A stretch of 57,345 nt of DNA from Planctomycetota bacterium (GTDB lineage: Bacteria; Planctomycetota; UBA1135; GCA-002686595). The stretch is taken from positions 1 to 57,345 of the forward strand of contig JADHNZ010000017.1 of NCBI GenBank assembly GCA_016779225.1, written 5' to 3'. Below, one piece after another: positions 56,401 through 57,345 of the stretch; position 1 is the first letter of the stretch; the number at the start of each line of letters is the position of its first letter. A program made the translations under genes and the position numbers. A model generated the notes under the pieces. The model had not been told where the DNA came from and did not search any database. It was given only the letters and a program-made list of their open reading frames with translations.

Positions 56401-57345
56401 CTAGAGGCCGGTGACCTCGGCCTTGCCAAGCGCCCCGTGGGCGTAGGCGGTGAAGGTGCGGCGCAGGTAGTCCTCCTGCAGCAGACCAAGCTGGCGCTCG
56501 TCGCGGTAGTTCACCGGCTGACTCGGGCGCAGCTTCTGAATCACATAGACGACATAGTAGCCCCAGGGGCCCTTGTAGGGACCGCCGACCTGACCCTCTT
56601 CAAGGTCGAAGAAGACCTTGTCCACCACATTCTCGTCGTAGAGGTAGTGGGAGTAGGTGCTCTCGTTGAGGGCCCGCTTGAGGTCGTTGCGGGTCTGAGG
56701 CTGGCTGTTGAAGCGCCCCTTGAACTTCATCCCCACCATCGCGGGCATCTTGCCGGTCGAGGGGAGCGGCGGATCCCAGTAGTCGCTGTGGAGGTCGAGC
56801 AGGTCGGCCCAGAACTGGTCGAACGGCTGCACCTCGCCGGTGAAGTCCACGCCCTCCTGGATGGCGATGCGGCGCTGCTCGTCCTCGGCGATGAGCGCGT
56901 CGATGTGCGCGTCCACGCGGGCGCGCAGCTCGTCGGCCTTGGCCTTGGCCGTCTCCCAGCCATCCTCACGCCACTCGTTGTTCGGGAAGTCGAAGGCGGA
57001 GACGAGGAGCGCCTCGGCCTTCACCTTGGCGAGCCCCATGATCCCGGTGCCGATCGGCAGGTACTCCTGCATGGCCGGGCGCAGGTTGAAGTTCTCGTCG
57101 AGGCTCACCTCGTCGAGGATCGAGCGCCGGTACGACTCCATCAGGTAGAGGTAGTCGTTGTAGCACTCCATCGACGGGAAGTTGTGGCCCTGCAGCGCGA
57201 GGAAGTCGAAGCTGAACATCCCGCCGGAGAGGGACTGCTTGGTCTGGCTCAGCAGGTCACTGAACTCGGTCCAGGGCATGAGGATCCCGTCCGCCTGCAG
57301 CTGGTCGGTCACCGCCACCTGCATGGCCAGGAACTGCTTGGCCTC
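56401..57345 (-). CDS. Parvulin-like peptidyl-prolyl isomerase domain protein, partial (5' end outside window)
   Basis: The open frame continues off the right edge; 314 residues are visible. Near the C-terminus VDKVFFDLEEGQVGGPYKGPWGYYVVYVIQ has the spacing of a parvulin rotamase core (F-x-L-x-x-G-x-V-G-P...G-Y-V). The N-terminal part is helical, like the chaperone regions of SurA/PrsA. It probably assists folding in the periplasm, but the signal peptide would be outside the window. It is less GC-biased in wording than its neighbours (many Tyr, Asn and Phe). Confidence 0.7.
   Translation of the reverse strand, partial: EAKQFLAMQVAVTDQLQADGILMPWTEFSDLLSQTKQSLSGGMFSFDFLALQGHNFPSMECYNDYLYLMESYRRSILDEVSLDENFNLRPAMQEYLPIGTGIMGLAKVKAEALLVSAFDFPNNEWREDGWETAKAKADELRARVDAHIDALIAEDEQRRIAIQEGVDFTGEVQPFDQFWADLLDLHSDYWDPPLPSTGKMPAMVGMKFKGRFNSQPQTRNDLKRALNESTYSHYLYDENVVDKVFFDLEEGQVGGPYKGPWGYYVVYVIQKLRPSQPVNYRDERQLGLLQEDYLRRTFTAYAHGALGKAEVTGL

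Overview
The window is a very GC-rich (about 70% by eye), densely coded chromosomal segment from a diderm bacterium. Outer-membrane genes (a TonB-dependent receptor, a TonB protein, an OprP-type porin, lipoproteins) show the envelope type. FG-GAP/ASPIC proteins, an animal-like adenylosuccinate lyase and a CheX-rich chemotaxis operon would fit Planctomycetota or a similar group, but that assignment is inference. There is no rRNA, CRISPR array, prophage or insertion sequence. About 57 protein genes and two tRNAs (Pro-GGG, Gly-GCC) can be supported.

Layout. 1-10.3 kb: a lipoprotein of alkaline-phosphatase fold (cut by the window edge), a threonine dehydratase-like enzyme, a dihydrouridine synthase, leucyl aminopeptidase, arginine decarboxylase overlapping a SlyD-type isomerase, a queuosine-precursor transporter, an EF-P family protein and formamidopyrimidine-DNA glycosylase. 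10.4-20.2 kb: a UnbV/UnbU-like pair, a Rieske ferredoxin with a ROK sugar kinase, a phosphodiesterase-like enzyme, a DinB-like protein and glycine decarboxylase. 20.5-24.8 kb: a TetR regulator, then four translationally coupled genes (Nudix, Gfo/Idh/MocA, radical SAM, HldE-like nucleotidyltransferase) that look like one undescribed small-molecule pathway. 24.8-29.2 kb: TonB, its receptor and a porin. 29.8-34.5 kb: tRNA-Pro, the phospholipid genes plsY-gpsA and a lone HyuA. 34.5-43.3 kb: a nine-gene chemotaxis operon (cheA-W-B-R-Y-X-Y-X-X) divergent from a soluble globin-coupled receptor, probably an oxygen-response pathway. 43.5-57.3 kb: tRNA-Gly, a ThiD-like kinase, a DHH phosphoesterase, purB, nadC with an anti-sigma-type ATPase and VanZ, ruvC, ispD-ispF, an ABC exporter, a 38-bp tandem repeat and a parvulin-like protein.

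Two window-wide signals matter more than any single gene. First, the tetranucleotide ACGT is almost absent: I found six copies by eye where base composition predicts roughly 140. Codons that would create it are replaced by synonyms giving ATGT or ACAT, as expected under an ACGT-directed cytosine methylation or restriction pressure. Second, many operon heads carry a TANNNT -10 hexamer ending only 6-8 nt before the start codon, which points to widespread leaderless mRNAs. Both tRNA promoters, with clear -35 boxes, support the reading of that hexamer as the housekeeping -10 element.
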